Assembly (NCBI GenBank): GCA_037176845.1
Contig: JAYKXP010000190.1
Location: 1 to 64,000 of the forward strand
Length of the DNA: 64,000 bases
Direction: 5' to 3'
Origin: Paramarasmius palmivorus
Lineage: Eukaryota; Basidiomycota; Agaricomycetes; Agaricales; Marasmiaceae
This document shows, piece after piece, positions 45,770-55,950 of the stretch (positions are counted from its first letter, which is position 1; the number at the start of each line of letters is the position of its first letter). Below the pieces are notes generated by a model. The model saw only the letters and a list, made by a program, of their open reading frames with translations, made no database searches and was not told where the DNA came from. The position numbers and the translations under genes are program-made.

Positions 45770-47530
45770 ATATAACTGAAGTTCCTAACCGGGCTGCCCC
45801 ATCTCCAATGTTTAACTCTGGAAAACACTTCCAGGTTCATGGTCATGCTATTCATCATGTCGACGGTATCTCGATAACCGTCAACCTGAACAACACGCCT
45901 CGGTGTGTTCACGATCCTCCTCACTACGGTATGTTTTCTTTGAAGCCTCCATGACCCATCAGCTGATCCCACTTTGAAGGTGAAGATGAAGATGACAGCC
46001 ATACCGACGTCGATGGCCAAGCTGAAGATATGTCCTCCACAAAACATGTCCCGATCGATTCGACACCGATCAACCCCCTCAGCAATATTTCCACGTCCAC
46101 ATCCACATCCAATGCGCATGGAAGAGACCAAGGACATCGATATCGTACGCGCTTGATTGTCGCTCATCAAACATCAGCATTAGACCCTGGGCATATCCAT
46201 AAAGTGGCTCACCGACATCATCACCATCATAATAGCCAAACCAAAACCAAAACCAAATGTTCCATCTATCCAACGAACCCTCATTCCCACTTGAAGGTCC
46301 CACCATCGCCACCATCACCAAGACACCCTGCTGACCCGATACTCGCCGCTATCCTTCGTGATTTGCAGACAGGAAGATTGACTGGAGATGTTATTGGCCA
46401 CATTCATGGTGTCGGTTCATGGTGCGTGTGTGTTTCTCTGCCGTTGCGCGATGATCCTGACGTCGAGTGAGTAGACCGTCACTTGGGCTTTTAGAATCCA
46501 TCGGTCACCTGTTAAACCTATACACACCAATTAATCCTATCATTAATTTGTATTATTCGCAGCCACGTACCTCTCAACTATCGTGTATAAGCACATTGTA
46601 CCCAATTCATACCGCATCGCGTTGTACGCATACCCCAAATCCAGTCATCTCGAGACTCGGACGATTCAAACCCAAACGTGACGTGTGCTGGCTGAGTACT
46701 AAGAGTTGTCGAGATATTGGACTCTTCCACGTCGCAAAGCCGTGACTGGCCGAATCGAGAGGTTAGAATATAACCGATAGAATCATTGGCGCGAGTAACC
46801 GTACCACTGTCGGAGCTACGTGTCCCATATCCAAGCTACATTGACCAATTTCTCTCGGCCTCGTCCTACTCCTCCACTCAGATGCGTGATATGTATCTCT
46901 CTTCAAAGGAGCATTGCTAGTCCATCGCTTTGGTCCAAAATCAAGGTAAGAGGGCACCTTGTATGTCGAACGAGTAAGAGTCTGCAGCGCTGGTTTGGTT
47001 TATTCGAGATATGCGACCTACTTACAGAACGAGAATGAGGATCGAGGGACAGAGCCAAAGTTTTTACCGCAGGCAATGGGCGTGATGGAGGAAGAGAGCA
47101 AGAGAGCAAGTCAGAAGAGCCGCCGGCACTATCCACGACGACGTCTCTCGAACTCCTGTTCCGTCCGAACGAGGTAGGCGTGGCCAGCAATATTGAAGTT
47201 GCTGCGTGTTCTGGGCTTGAAGTATCCGTAAAAATTCGTGTTCATAGCTATGCTGAAATTGAGTCAAGGGGTAATCGATAGCGAGGACACGGGTTACACA
47301 CCGTATGAGTCTGGAACCAAATAGTTGACGATGGAGGTATACGAGGTAAGGTATAACACGTATCCTCCCAGAGGTCTAGAATCTTGATGCAAGGGCTTTT
47401 GAGATTCAGGAAGGCGGTGACTAGGAGATTAGCCATCTTCGAACGTTTCTGGATAGGGCAGATGCAGCGATTGAAGGTCGAGTGGACTCGGTGAGTGTGA
47501 TGGTAGCGGAATGAGAGCATCGTGTGAGAG
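45770..47530 (-). repeat. partial, rearranged cassette copy
   Basis: 45770-46980 matches the small-gene and outer-end part of arm 2 (38130-39405) in the same orientation. 46980-47170 matches the flank 39405-39540 and also 57620-57840. 47180-47530 matches 34070-34480, the opposite end of the unit. The membrane genes are missing. The order outer end followed by inner end suggests a former head-to-tail tandem. Confidence 0.75.
45808..46470 (+). CDS. small gene with NLR-like N-terminal motif (third copy)
   Basis: ATG at 45808 with HFQVHGHAIHHVDGISI. A short intron (donor GTATGT at about 45927) leads into a long open frame with GEDEDDSHTDVDGQAEDMSS, a His/Lys-rich region, and ILAAILRDLQTGRLTGDVIG, ending at TGA 46468-46470 (about 200 residues). 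This copy shows best that the acidic and basic parts belong to one protein. No known domain. Confidence 0.55.
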
Positions 47531-47639
47531 ACACCGCCTGAGGAGAGCTTGGCACCAAGTTTTAACACCTCCAAACCAACGCCACTTCTAAAGCCATTGG
47601 GCTTGAATCGTCATCCGATTGCAAGTCGGAGGCGTTGAG

Positions 47640-47771
47640 CTCTCCGGTAGGCCCATCCAGAAAGACGTTGAAGATGGGGGTTTCGATGCACCGGGTCATG
47701 TTCTTGTACGGATAGCGCACACCATCGGAACGTCATTACAGGTGAATCGCATGTCGCTTATGATGTACTTT
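47640..47771 (+). pseudogene. fragment of the metallo-hydrolase gene
   Basis: It encodes eroded versions of the KVGPFER, DSAHH-N-ITGESHVAHG segments of 32973-33875, e.g. GATAGCGCACACCATCGGAA and ACAGGTGAATCGCATGTCGC. It is cut off sharply at about 47771, where reverse-strand F-box sequence begins. Confidence 0.7.
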
Positions 47772-47887
47772 GGGATTCTCTCTACTGGTGGAAGTAGGGA
47801 ATGTTCTTGAGCGATTTGTCCAATCAAAGCGAGGGTAGGCTGCTCTACAGGAGCGTCGTCTTCGTTACAAAGTTCTGTCTGGGCCAT
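47772..47887 (-). pseudogene. truncated F-box gene, N-terminal ~39 codons
   Basis: The start ATG at 47887 and the leader MAQTELCNEDDAPVEQP...EHSLLPPVERIP match the first residues of the three full F-box genes. Then, just before the F-box core, the sequence switches to antisense metallo-hydrolase sequence. Upstream sequence shared with the intact paralogs (47888-48300) is retained. Confidence 0.75.
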
Positions 47888-48559
47888 TTTTGGTCTTTTG
47901 TTGCTAGAAATCGAGGCCCGTCAGCTAGAGATTCATGAATTCGAACTTGCTCGACTCGGTAAAGAACTTACCGGCCTATGTACATGGATATTGATCGATT
48001 AATGCAGAATGGCTCTTCTCCTCCGATACCCAGCAAAAGGACAGGATACTCTGGTATTGAGGAGTAGATACGCTACGTGATCTACGAGCGCGTGAATAAT
48101 CGGAACCGTAATTCGCGAGTTTGAGGTGCCGACAGGAGTTGTCGGCGAGATCATCGAGTACGGAGGTCAGGTCTGAAGATATAGCGTCAATACTATGAAT
48201 AAATGGTACATCTATAGCTGAAATTGTACCTGTACTGTGCTATAGTAGGGATGTCTGGGGCAGTGACTGTGACCAGTTGAAGCCGCGTGCACGTGTTCAA
48301 GCGTTGTGAGTTCCACAGGGCCAGGCCTACCAGCTGGGGCTGAGCACGTTAAGAGGAGATTGGATTCTCTCTCTGAAGTACCGTATGCGACCTGCTTGCA
48401 GGATGAGGATGAGGAGATCGAGGTTTTTATTGCTAACAACGGGCGTGATGGAGGAAGAGAGCAAATCAAAAGTGCTGCCGGCATTTCTTTTTAGCTCCAT
48501 CCATATGCATGATCCACGACGGTCTGACTCTCCATTTCCTTCCTTCCTCCATCTTGGAC
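47888..48559. other. duplicated upstream blocks of the F-box and metallo-hydrolase units
   Basis: 47888-48100 resembles 50597-50790, 57385-57570 and 61032-61230 (5' flanks of F-box genes). 48120-48340 resembles 53480-53690 and 61250-61460. 48360-48540 resembles 46985-47170 and 57650-57840. No gene of its own. Confidence 0.6.
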
Positions 48560-48990
48560 CCTTCCAAGTTCCCAGATCGATTATGTGTGTATAACGCACC
48601 TTCATTTCGACTACGTCGGTAACTCTTTGATAAGAGCACATCCTTGGTTGGAGCGGAGGCTACCCAGCAAACCTAGCAACCCGTTACCCCAGTCTACGTT
48701 TGCGAACGATTTGTTGCCGGAGGATAGGACGGTGTTTCTTGATGCACAGGGGAAGGAGTGGAGTGAAGTAGGCCCGTTCGAGAACTTGAAAGCGTTGGAT
48801 TCTATTGAGATGACATCAATGCCTGGTCAATGACCCAGGCGATAGCGCAGCATTGGAAAGTTTGCATGTCGCTCATGATGTACCTGGGAGTCCCGCTTCC
48901 AGGAGGGTTATGAATGTGGATGGAGAGGTGGCGGAGGTGCATTTGAGCTGTATCACGAAGGTGGTCATTGCGCTTTGTTACAGGAGAACT
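48560..48990 (+). pseudogene. decayed metallo-hydrolase copy
   Basis: It encodes THLHFDYVGN in place of THVHFDHVCN (the second metal histidine of the HxHxDH motif is Tyr). It continues with FANDLLPEDRTVFLD and, after deletion and frameshift, HVAHDVPGSPASRR and VAEVHLSC. The N-terminal third is missing. It cannot make an active enzyme. Confidence 0.8.
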
Positions 48991-49021
48991 TGGATGATAA
49001 AGTTATCTGACCAGGAAACAT

Positions 49022-49106
49022 GGAACAGTTTTGTCATCGTCAAGATGTATACAGTATATGTACATGTGTTGTTGTCTCCCGTCGTAGTTACAGTTCGAAA
49101 TACTAC
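49022..49106 (+). repeat. ~85-bp dispersed repeat, copy 2
   Basis: Matches 55823-55904 directly and 17203-17288 in inverse. It lies just downstream of the stop of the F-box gene at 49160. Confidence 0.75.
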
Positions 49107-49159
49107 AAAAATCACTTGCTTTTGGAGGCGAGGAGAAATGACCCAAAATACGAATATTG

Positions 49160-50596
49160 TCATATAGCGCCAAGTGCGCACCGTATTCCCTTCCGGGAGA
49201 GTTGCTTGATCCTCTCCACAATCGAGGCATCTGAAGATAGTTGAGCAACCCATGCAGATGTACTCTTGAGCTCTGCATCCGTCAACCTGCTAACTCCAAT
49301 CCCCGCACTCCTGGACTCGACCATATCCAAGAACGCAGTGGCATACTCGGCTGACATGCGTGAGTCGTGCTCGAGCAGACAAAGTTCGGTGAGCTTGGGG
49401 GCTAGGAAAGCTTGGGATACATCCATGATTGTAAGGCTTTGGATGAGATGGAGGATATATTCTGAATCACGGTCGTCCTCCGAGTATGCGTAGACCTCAA
49501 TCGCAAAAGAATGCAAATTAGGACAGATTTGAAGAATGTCCCTGCATAACGTTCGGTGCAAACTCTGAGACCCCGTTATCAGCACCACTTTCCGCAACGA
49601 CGCAGAAAAGCGTCGAATCACTTCAATGACACCCGAGGTGGGATCTATAAGGATCATTCCGCTGGTCTTCATGTTCAACGTGAACGTTTGTAACGCGGGA
49701 AACGAAAATCGCGCAAGTGAGTTAACGATGTCGATGAGCCAATCTGGGTTGGCGCGTATTCGGAATTCTCGCAGTGATGAATGGACGACAACATTCGATG
49801 GCGAACCTGGGCCGATTAGAAGTAAGTCCAGCTCCAGGTTCTTCAAATTTGGGCAGGACCGGAGGATATGGGCAACTTGAGCGACTTCCAGATCACTTCC
49901 ACGAACGGTCGTGAGCTGGTGGCAGGGAAGATCCTCGGGGGAGATAGTGCTGGTTATGTCCACCGTTTCGAGCTTCGGTGCGATCTTCAGGGCATGGAAA
50001 AGGTGACGAACGCTTGCAGGTACAGGTGCACTGAAGGAATAATTCACGTTTAAAGAGCGCAGGTGAGGAAAAGTAACAGAAAGCTGTAATGGCGCGACTC
50101 GAGCAAGCTCCGACCATTCCCCATGGAATAAGAGTTCTTCACATCTCTGTAATTCCGGAACGATCATGCGCAGAACATCGTCACGAAAGGGGGTTGATCC
50201 TGTATCACAATAGCGGGCAACAAGTCCGATTCGCAGTGGGTGCGAGCCTGCATTTTCGAGGTGAACCTTCACGATGTGTCGAATCTCCCCACGGACACGA
50301 TCTCTGTCAATAAAGATAGATGCCCACAGACTAGGCCGTGAATGGGCTGTCCTTCGCCAACGAGAGCAGACATGGGATAACGGGAGGGATAGCGAGCAGG
50401 AATTCAAGTATACAGTCAAAGAATACTCGGAAGATTCATGAACGATTTTGAAAATCGTGTCGAGAATCTCCGTGGGTATTCTCTCTATCGGTGGAAGCAG
50501 GGAACGTTTGTGAGCGACCTGTCCAGTCAGTGTGGCCGAGGGTGTAGGATAGCCCACAGAAGCGTCCTGTTCATTACATGGCGCTATCTGGGACAT
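49160..50596 (-). CDS. F-box/LRR-like protein, 478 aa (paralog 1)
   Basis: An intronless 478-codon frame from ATG 50596. The F-box core is LLPPIERIPTEILDTIFKIV followed by LPLSHVCSRWRRTAHSRPSLWASI (about residues 32-90). A leucine-rich region follows with repeats such as CEELLFHGEWSELARVAPLQ, FPHLRSLNVNYSF, CPNLKNLELDLLL and FPALQTFTLNM. The C terminus is conserved (SIVERIKQLSRKGIRC). F-box proteins recruit substrates to SCF ubiquitin ligases through Skp1; the substrate here is unknown. Paralogs at 55951 and 59535 and a truncated one at 47772 form a same-strand array with conserved 5' flanks. Confidence 0.88.
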   Translation of the reverse strand: MSQIAPCNEQDASVGYPTPSATLTGQVAHKRSLLPPIERIPTEILDTIFKIVHESSEYSLTVYLNSCSLSLPLSHVCSRWRRTAHSRPSLWASIFIDRDRVRGEIRHIVKVHLENAGSHPLRIGLVARYCDTGSTPFRDDVLRMIVPELQRCEELLFHGEWSELARVAPLQLSVTFPHLRSLNVNYSFSAPVPASVRHLFHALKIAPKLETVDITSTISPEDLPCHQLTTVRGSDLEVAQVAHILRSCPNLKNLELDLLLIGPGSPSNVVVHSSLREFRIRANPDWLIDIVNSLARFSFPALQTFTLNMKTSGMILIDPTSGVIEVIRRFSASLRKVVLITGSQSLHRTLCRDILQICPNLHSFAIEVYAYSEDDRDSEYILHLIQSLTIMDVSQAFLAPKLTELCLLEHDSRMSAEYATAFLDMVESRSAGIGVSRLTDAELKSTSAWVAQLSSDASIVERIKQLSRKGIRCALGAI

Positions 50597-50880
50597 TGTC
50601 GCTCTTTTGTCGCTAGGAATCGAGGATTGTCAGCTAGGGATCGATGAACTTGCTCAAGGTGAAGAGCTTACCAGATGCACCTGAAGACGGAGGGATTAAT
50701 GCAGAGCGGCTCTTCTGCTCCAATGCCCAGCTAAAGAAAAGGATACCCTGATATTTCGCCTAGAACCTTGATCTACGAGCACTGGTTCGAGCGTGAATAA
50801 TCGGAATCCTAATTTGTGACGTTCATCAGGAAAAACCCAAAACCGTAATTTGAGAAAATTTGAGATAACCGAGCTAAAAA
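50597..50880. other. 5' flank of F-box paralog 1
   Basis: Contains the upstream block shared with the other F-box copies (CGCTCTTTTGTCGCTAGGAATCG, and a TTACCAGATGCACCTGAAG-type segment). No gene. Confidence 0.6.
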
Positions 50881-50893
50881 CGTAATTGCGTGC

Positions 50894-51862
50894 GGTAGTC
50901 CAGAACGGCATGGTTGATTTTGGATTTTCCTCGGATTTTCCCCGATGCTCGGGTTCGTATAGATAGATAGATCAACCTCTTCCTCCTACATATTTACTGT
51001 CTTTTCAATGAAAATCACGCTGTTTTTGAAGCTTTGAGCTGCAGAATGATCACGATACACCCTGTGTGAGCCCATATTCATTTTTTCTGGGGATTCTGTG
51101 GACAAACCATGCCTACAACCATTGGTAACACATTGGATACCTCAAAGATAGCTTGAAGATAGCCGTTACCCTCTTGAATCAGGATGACACCCTTTGGGGG
51201 GCTTGTTATACTGTTGCTGGCTCATGAGCTTACTTGTTGTCTGCTCCTCAGGCCTCAGAGTGGAAGGAGACCCAGGACAAGCCGCAACCTAGCTGTAATG
51301 TCCAACACTGATATTGACTGTTTGAGCGCGCATTGACGCAAAAGTTAGATCTTACACCATGGATTCAACTCTCAAATGATACATGGATGATATATATAGT
51401 TTTATCATGGTCCTGAAACGGATGAGTGAAGAAGGAATCTACATCTGACCTCAGAGTTTAGTTCTTTGTGAGGGATTGCAATCTACATGCGCTCATGCTG
51501 TTTACCAGATAGGTATACATACCAGTACCTCAGATATGACTTTCAGTCTCCTTCAACGCGTCAAAATCCCCCTCTAGAGCGTGCAATTCCCCCAAGAAAA
51601 GCTAGAGATGCTGGACGCGCGTCGGGCGTCTATATTCCACGTGACCGGACGACAAACCCTTTGCCCAGGCACCCCGCTCGTTTCTCGCTCGTTTCCCTAA
51701 TTTACTGACATATAAAGCTTTTGCAGAACAGTAAATGGCCATCTTGAACAATTCAAGTGCGAAGGGCCACTCGAAAATACGGTTGGAGGGGGATTCCAGA
51801 TCCGACTCAAGGTCCATCAACGGCGCGAAAATCCAAAATCATCCATGCCGCTCTGGACTACC
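50894..51862. mobile_element. candidate nonautonomous element bounded by 36-bp inverted repeats
   Basis: 50894-50929 and 51827-51862 are inverted copies of each other, 34 of 36 positions matching, starting GGTAGTCCAGA and ending GATTTTGGATTTTC. The ~900 bp between has no long open frame. This is the layout of a MITE-like TIR element, but no target duplication was confirmed, so a different origin is possible. Confidence 0.45.
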
Positions 51863-51959
51863 GTAAATTGCGACGAATTTCACAGATTTTCTTCCAATTT
51901 GAGACCGAACATTCTGGCAGGTTCGTAATTTGGTTGAAATATTCATAAATTATCCGCAA

Positions 51960-52330
51960 TTATCTGATGAGCGCAACAGACCTGCACATGCAATAAAAAG
52001 AGAGCGCACCTTTATTCTGCGTTCTACGTGCACTATAAAGAAGGCCTGGTGAAAGGGCGTAGAAAGGAACGGACAGCGCGGTAACTCGTCAGAAAGGTGA
52101 GCCCCATGACGTCAATGAGGGAATGTTCGGTGACATTCGGATAACGTAAGGCCTCTGTCTATATAAGGGCCCACAGTCCCCGCCAGTGACCATCGTTCCC
52201 TGCGCGTACTTCAAGCTAAGTTCAAGACTTTACAGTAAGACTCTATGTTAATTCCTATTCCTATTATATACTAGGTGAGTAAGCTTATAAGACCTTGTGC
52301 TCTACAGTACGCTAACGCCGCTGTGAATAC
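51960..52330 (+). promoter_or_regulatory. LTR-like promoter remnant
   Basis: A CCATGACGTCAATGAGG word is followed by CTATATAAGGGCCCACAGTC (52159-52178) and a C-rich initiator region, an arrangement seen in U3/R regions of basidiomycete Gypsy LTRs. No partner LTR or coding part is present, so it could be a solo LTR remnant. Confidence 0.4.
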
Positions 52331-53479
52331 AAGTTAGTAACATATCAGGTACCCTGCGATAACAATGGTCCTCGCGTATAATATATGTATGGGCATGGTA
52401 CTGTATGCATTCTAGTCCCGTAGACTGTACATTTGTAATGTTGTAGATAGTACATATGATGTTCAAATGGCATTCAGTATACATACACACAGTAACATGA
52501 ACCAATGGTGATGACGGCTGAGACTGTTTTATGCATAGTAGTATAGAAGTAGAGCTTCGGTTAGCGAAAAAGACCCGATGTCACAGTGTGACCGAGGACC
52601 AAACAGCGGCTGCCGAAAGAGGCCGCTGACAAAGTAACAAGCCCGCGGCAGGTGTGATCTTGCAAGAACAAGGGCAGGAATTGGGGAAACGAAGAAATTG
52701 CAGCAAGTAGATAGGCCAGAGAGACACTGTATTCTATGTGTGATATAGGCTACTGTACGCGCAGGAGCGCCGGAAAAAATGGTACATATATCGCGACTTT
52801 TTTGCTCTCGGCAACCCTGGGAGCTCATATGCCATAACTTGATGTACCTATTGACAGTGATTAGCGACGGGACCCCTCCGAAAATGACGAGACGGTCTTT
52901 TTATTCATCAAAACGGTCTTTTATGCGCTTCTGAGGTGTCGGAAACCCTTCCAATGAGGGAAAAAGACCGTAAAAGACCCGGATGTTCACTCCGGCTGTT
53001 CCCTCTACTGCCGAGTCAAAATCCTTCCAATATCCAACTAGTAAATTATTAAAACTATCATTTTGAATCATTAACTAGAGCATAGTATTGATAAACGGCT
53101 GTATGAGAGATTTGAGAGGGCATAACACCCATAACACTGATGTTGAGGGAAAGAAACCATGCCGGTAATGTTTGTCTAGACAAACATGACCACCAAAAGA
53201 CCGCATCACCGACGCCTGCCTAATTAAGCGAGGAGACCGTGACGTGAGCGTGACGATCGGGTCTTTCTCCAGATAGAAGTAATCTCACGCTAATCGACAG
53301 AAATCGACATATAATTGGCACTTTTTCGTCAAAATTAGCGATAATTTTTGGAGGGGGCTATCGAATTTGGATAATCCTTGATAATCCTCTAACCGGTGAA
53401 ATTTCGAGAAATTAGCACATTTTTTGAGTTATTTCTACATATTTCTTATAATTAGCGTTTCGGGTTTTTCCTGATGTTG
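52331..53479. other. gene-poor A/T-leaning region with inverted AAAAGACCG motifs
   Basis: CGGTCTTTTT and CGGTCTTTTA (about 52893 and 52914) oppose AAAAAGACCG and AAAAGACCC (about 52964 and 52973), with further copies near 53194 and 53259. They could form hairpins. No coding frame with recognisable content. Confidence 0.5.
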
Positions 53480-53752
53480 AGCTGTCGACGTTGGCGAGAC
53501 TATCGAATACTGAGTCAAGAAAGTGCAGATCTGAAGATATAGTGTCAATAACATGAGTATAAGATACACCCATAGCTGAAGTTTTACCTATATAGGTAGT
53601 GCTATAACAATAGTGTCTGTGGGCAGTGACGGTACGACAACCCAACTTTACACGTGTTTGAACTCAAGTTCCCACATCCCTAGCCAGGGCCTGCAGACTC
53701 GACTGGCGTCGTTCGCCGGCTTGCTTGCTTGATGTGAGTCTGTTGGATACTT

Positions 53753-53850
53753 CTAGCAGGCGATAGTGCATACTTTATCAGGCCTGGGAGTTTTGGGGGG
53801 ATGTGCGCACGATGAAGCGTGGTTTAGGAAGAACAAGGATATCGAAAAAA
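53753..53850 (+). pseudogene. terminal fragment of the metallo-hydrolase gene
   Basis: A GGCGATAGTGCAT fragment (GDSA) is followed after a deletion by CACGATGAAGCGTGGTTTAG and AACAAGGATATC, which correspond to the HDEPWFRENKD end of 32973-33875. It sits upstream of F-box-associated block sequence (53480-53690). Confidence 0.65.
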
Positions 53851-53971
53851 GGACGTTGAAAAATCGTTACTTCGTTATGATTGTACATGGTTACTTTACA
53901 GATCGAGTGTTACAAAAATTCTACAGAAGCGCAGAAAAGAATACAATGTCCACAAAAAGGTCGCTACAAGC

Positions 53972-54784
53972 TTACAAGAGACCTCCAACGCTTCCAACGC
54001 CTCCAAGAGCACCACCGGCGCCTACAACATTTCCAACAATACCTCCGACATTTGAATTTCCAACATTTCCAAGATTTGGAGCGCTTGCAACATTTGCAGC
54101 ATTTCCAACATCGCCAAGAACACCACCAACACCGCCAGCACCTCCAGCAACACTTTCAGCACCTCCTAAAACGCCTGCGACATTTCCAGCGCCTCCAACT
54201 ACATTCGCAACATTTGCGACATTTGCAACGCTTCCGGCACCTTCAACACCTCCGAGGACTCCAGATAACAGGCCAGTAATGGTACCAGTTAGTCCTCCAA
54301 GATTAGCCTGTTGACAGTTGTCCGCGTTGACATTGATCACGCCGTCTGAAATTCCACAAGTCAGCGCATACTCGCACGAAAGCAATAAACTAAACGTACT
54401 TTGGTTGTTATCATTCTTACAGCAGTAAACGTCGCCAGAGTTACTGTGAGGAAAGAACAATCAATCTCGCGCGTTCCTCTGGAGTATGAGAGAAACGCAC
54501 CAAGTATCACTCAACAAGCAATTTGCAATCCCGCCGTTACAGCAGTACGCCTTGCCTCCACTGCTACACACAGGACCGCTAGGTGGTGGAGGCGGGGGAG
54601 TAGGTGTGTTAGTAGGAGGTGGTGGTGGCGGGTTGGTAGTGGTGTGAGTAGGGGGAGGAGGCGGCGGTGGTGGTGGTGTGGTATGCGTAGGAGGCGGGCA
54701 GGTGCATTGGGGAACTGGACCTGCTACGACGACGGCAGTAGGCAGAGCGAGAGCGACGAGAAGAGAGAGAACCTTGAAGTGCAT
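53972..54784 (-). CDS. hydrophobin-like secreted protein with Pro-rich insert and Gly-rich tail, 233 aa
   Basis: Exons 54784-54501, 54443-54400 and 54345-53972, with introns of 57 and 54 bp, give 233 residues. A signal peptide (KVLSLLVALALPTAVVVAG) is followed by a Pro/Thr-rich stretch of ~50 residues. Then come eight cysteines in hydrophobin order: C-x7-CC-x6-C-x5-C-x6-CC-x15/16-C (CSSGGKAYCCNGGIANC, then the fifth Cys created across splice 1, then DVYCC and NADNC). The spacings Cys3-4 and Cys4-5 are much shorter than in class I or II hydrophobins. The last ~110 residues are Gly/Val/Ala/Asn-rich imperfect repeats (GNVAGVLGGAESVAGG). It is likely a cell-wall or surface protein; assembly behaviour is unknown. 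Paralog at 57943-58527. Confidence 0.75.
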
Positions 54785-55822
54785 AATGTCTGATGTGCGA
54801 GTGGACTTGAGGACTAAACCGAGTCGTTGACTGGAGATTTCTGGTCTTGAATGGTTGGTTTTTATACCCGAATTCGCGTGCTAGGATCTTGTGCATGATT
54901 CGAAAAAAGTCAAGCTAGAAATCGTAAGACTTCAGGGTGTTCATTTCGATTGTTGACTGAGATGTGGAACAGAGACCAGTGCTGGAATTCAGGCTGAATT
55001 CCAGAGTCTTTCAAGTGCGAGTATGAAGACCGAACTTGATGAGGGGCTGAAACTGGAGACAGTGCGTCAGGGTCCCAAATGTAAACCATTCTCTCCAATA
55101 ACGCACCGCAGTATACAGAATGAAGAATGAGCAATGTTTTGACGATCTTTCTCATTCTTGAACCGGCAAATATCCCTCTTTAGATTCAAGCTAGCCGAGA
55201 CTGTATCATTGAGTACCAGACATTCGAGGAGTAACCAAAGCGGAACGTTGAGCTGAAATGACCGTTGTATCTCAAAAAGCTGAGCTCTGAGTTTGAGGCC
55301 TGTCGCTGCGAACCTGTGTGTTGAAGGTGCGGTGAAGGGAGAGAGCAAGGTCGCGTCGACGTGACTCAGACCAATACCACCACTTCCTCGTCGCCAGATA
55401 CTGGGATCCAGCACGCGAGGTAAGTTGCATCAAGAAGCATCGATTCCTCTCATTGTGGGTACGCAGCGGTACTGTATTCGACGTCGAAACGGTAACAGGC
55501 GTTCGTTGATACACTACAAATTCACTGCAGGGTACTCGGAATACTACCAACCTCGACCTCGACACCACTAACCAATGTCTGAGCGCTCACGGGAACCGTG
55601 ATTGCGTGTTCCAGGGCAAGATAAACCTTCGAACGATAACCTGTTTATCTCACCCACTAATGGGATTTCGGGGACTTGTTGTCTGGTCCTGAACAAAGGG
55701 TAGTAGGGACGTGAAGGATCGGCTAGATTAGTCTTGAAGCAATCCTTTATAACAGGACGCTCCAGGTATTTACTTAGGCTAGATTGGATTGTAGGCGCCT
55801 CAATTGCCATGCTCTGTGGAGA
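54785..55822. other. 5' flank of the hydrophobin-like gene, no clear gene
   Basis: 54785-55420 resembles 58528-59160 (the 5' flank of the other hydrophobin-like gene), e.g. TTTTTATACCC with GCTAGGATCTTGTGCATG. The shared ATG-proximal part probably holds the promoter. No coding frame is recognised. Confidence 0.5.
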
Positions 55823-55904
55823 GGCAGTTCTGTCAGAGTCAAGATGTATACAGTATATGTACATGTGCTATTTCCCGTCGTAGTTACAGTTCAAAATACT
55901 ACAG
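55823..55904 (+). repeat. ~85-bp dispersed repeat, copy 3
   Basis: Contains the shared word GATGTATACAGTATATGTAC and the CCCGTCGTAGTTACAG word. It lies just downstream of the stop of the F-box gene at 55951. Confidence 0.75.
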
Positions 55905-55950
55905 GAAATTACTTACTATTGGAGGGGAAATGACCAAGATATAATTATTG

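Noticed and set aside
54401..54793. Arg/Trp/Gly-rich plus-strand protein of 130 codons
   Set aside because: It is the antisense of the Pro-rich and Cys-rich exon of the hydrophobin-like gene; its composition is forced by the CCN repeats.
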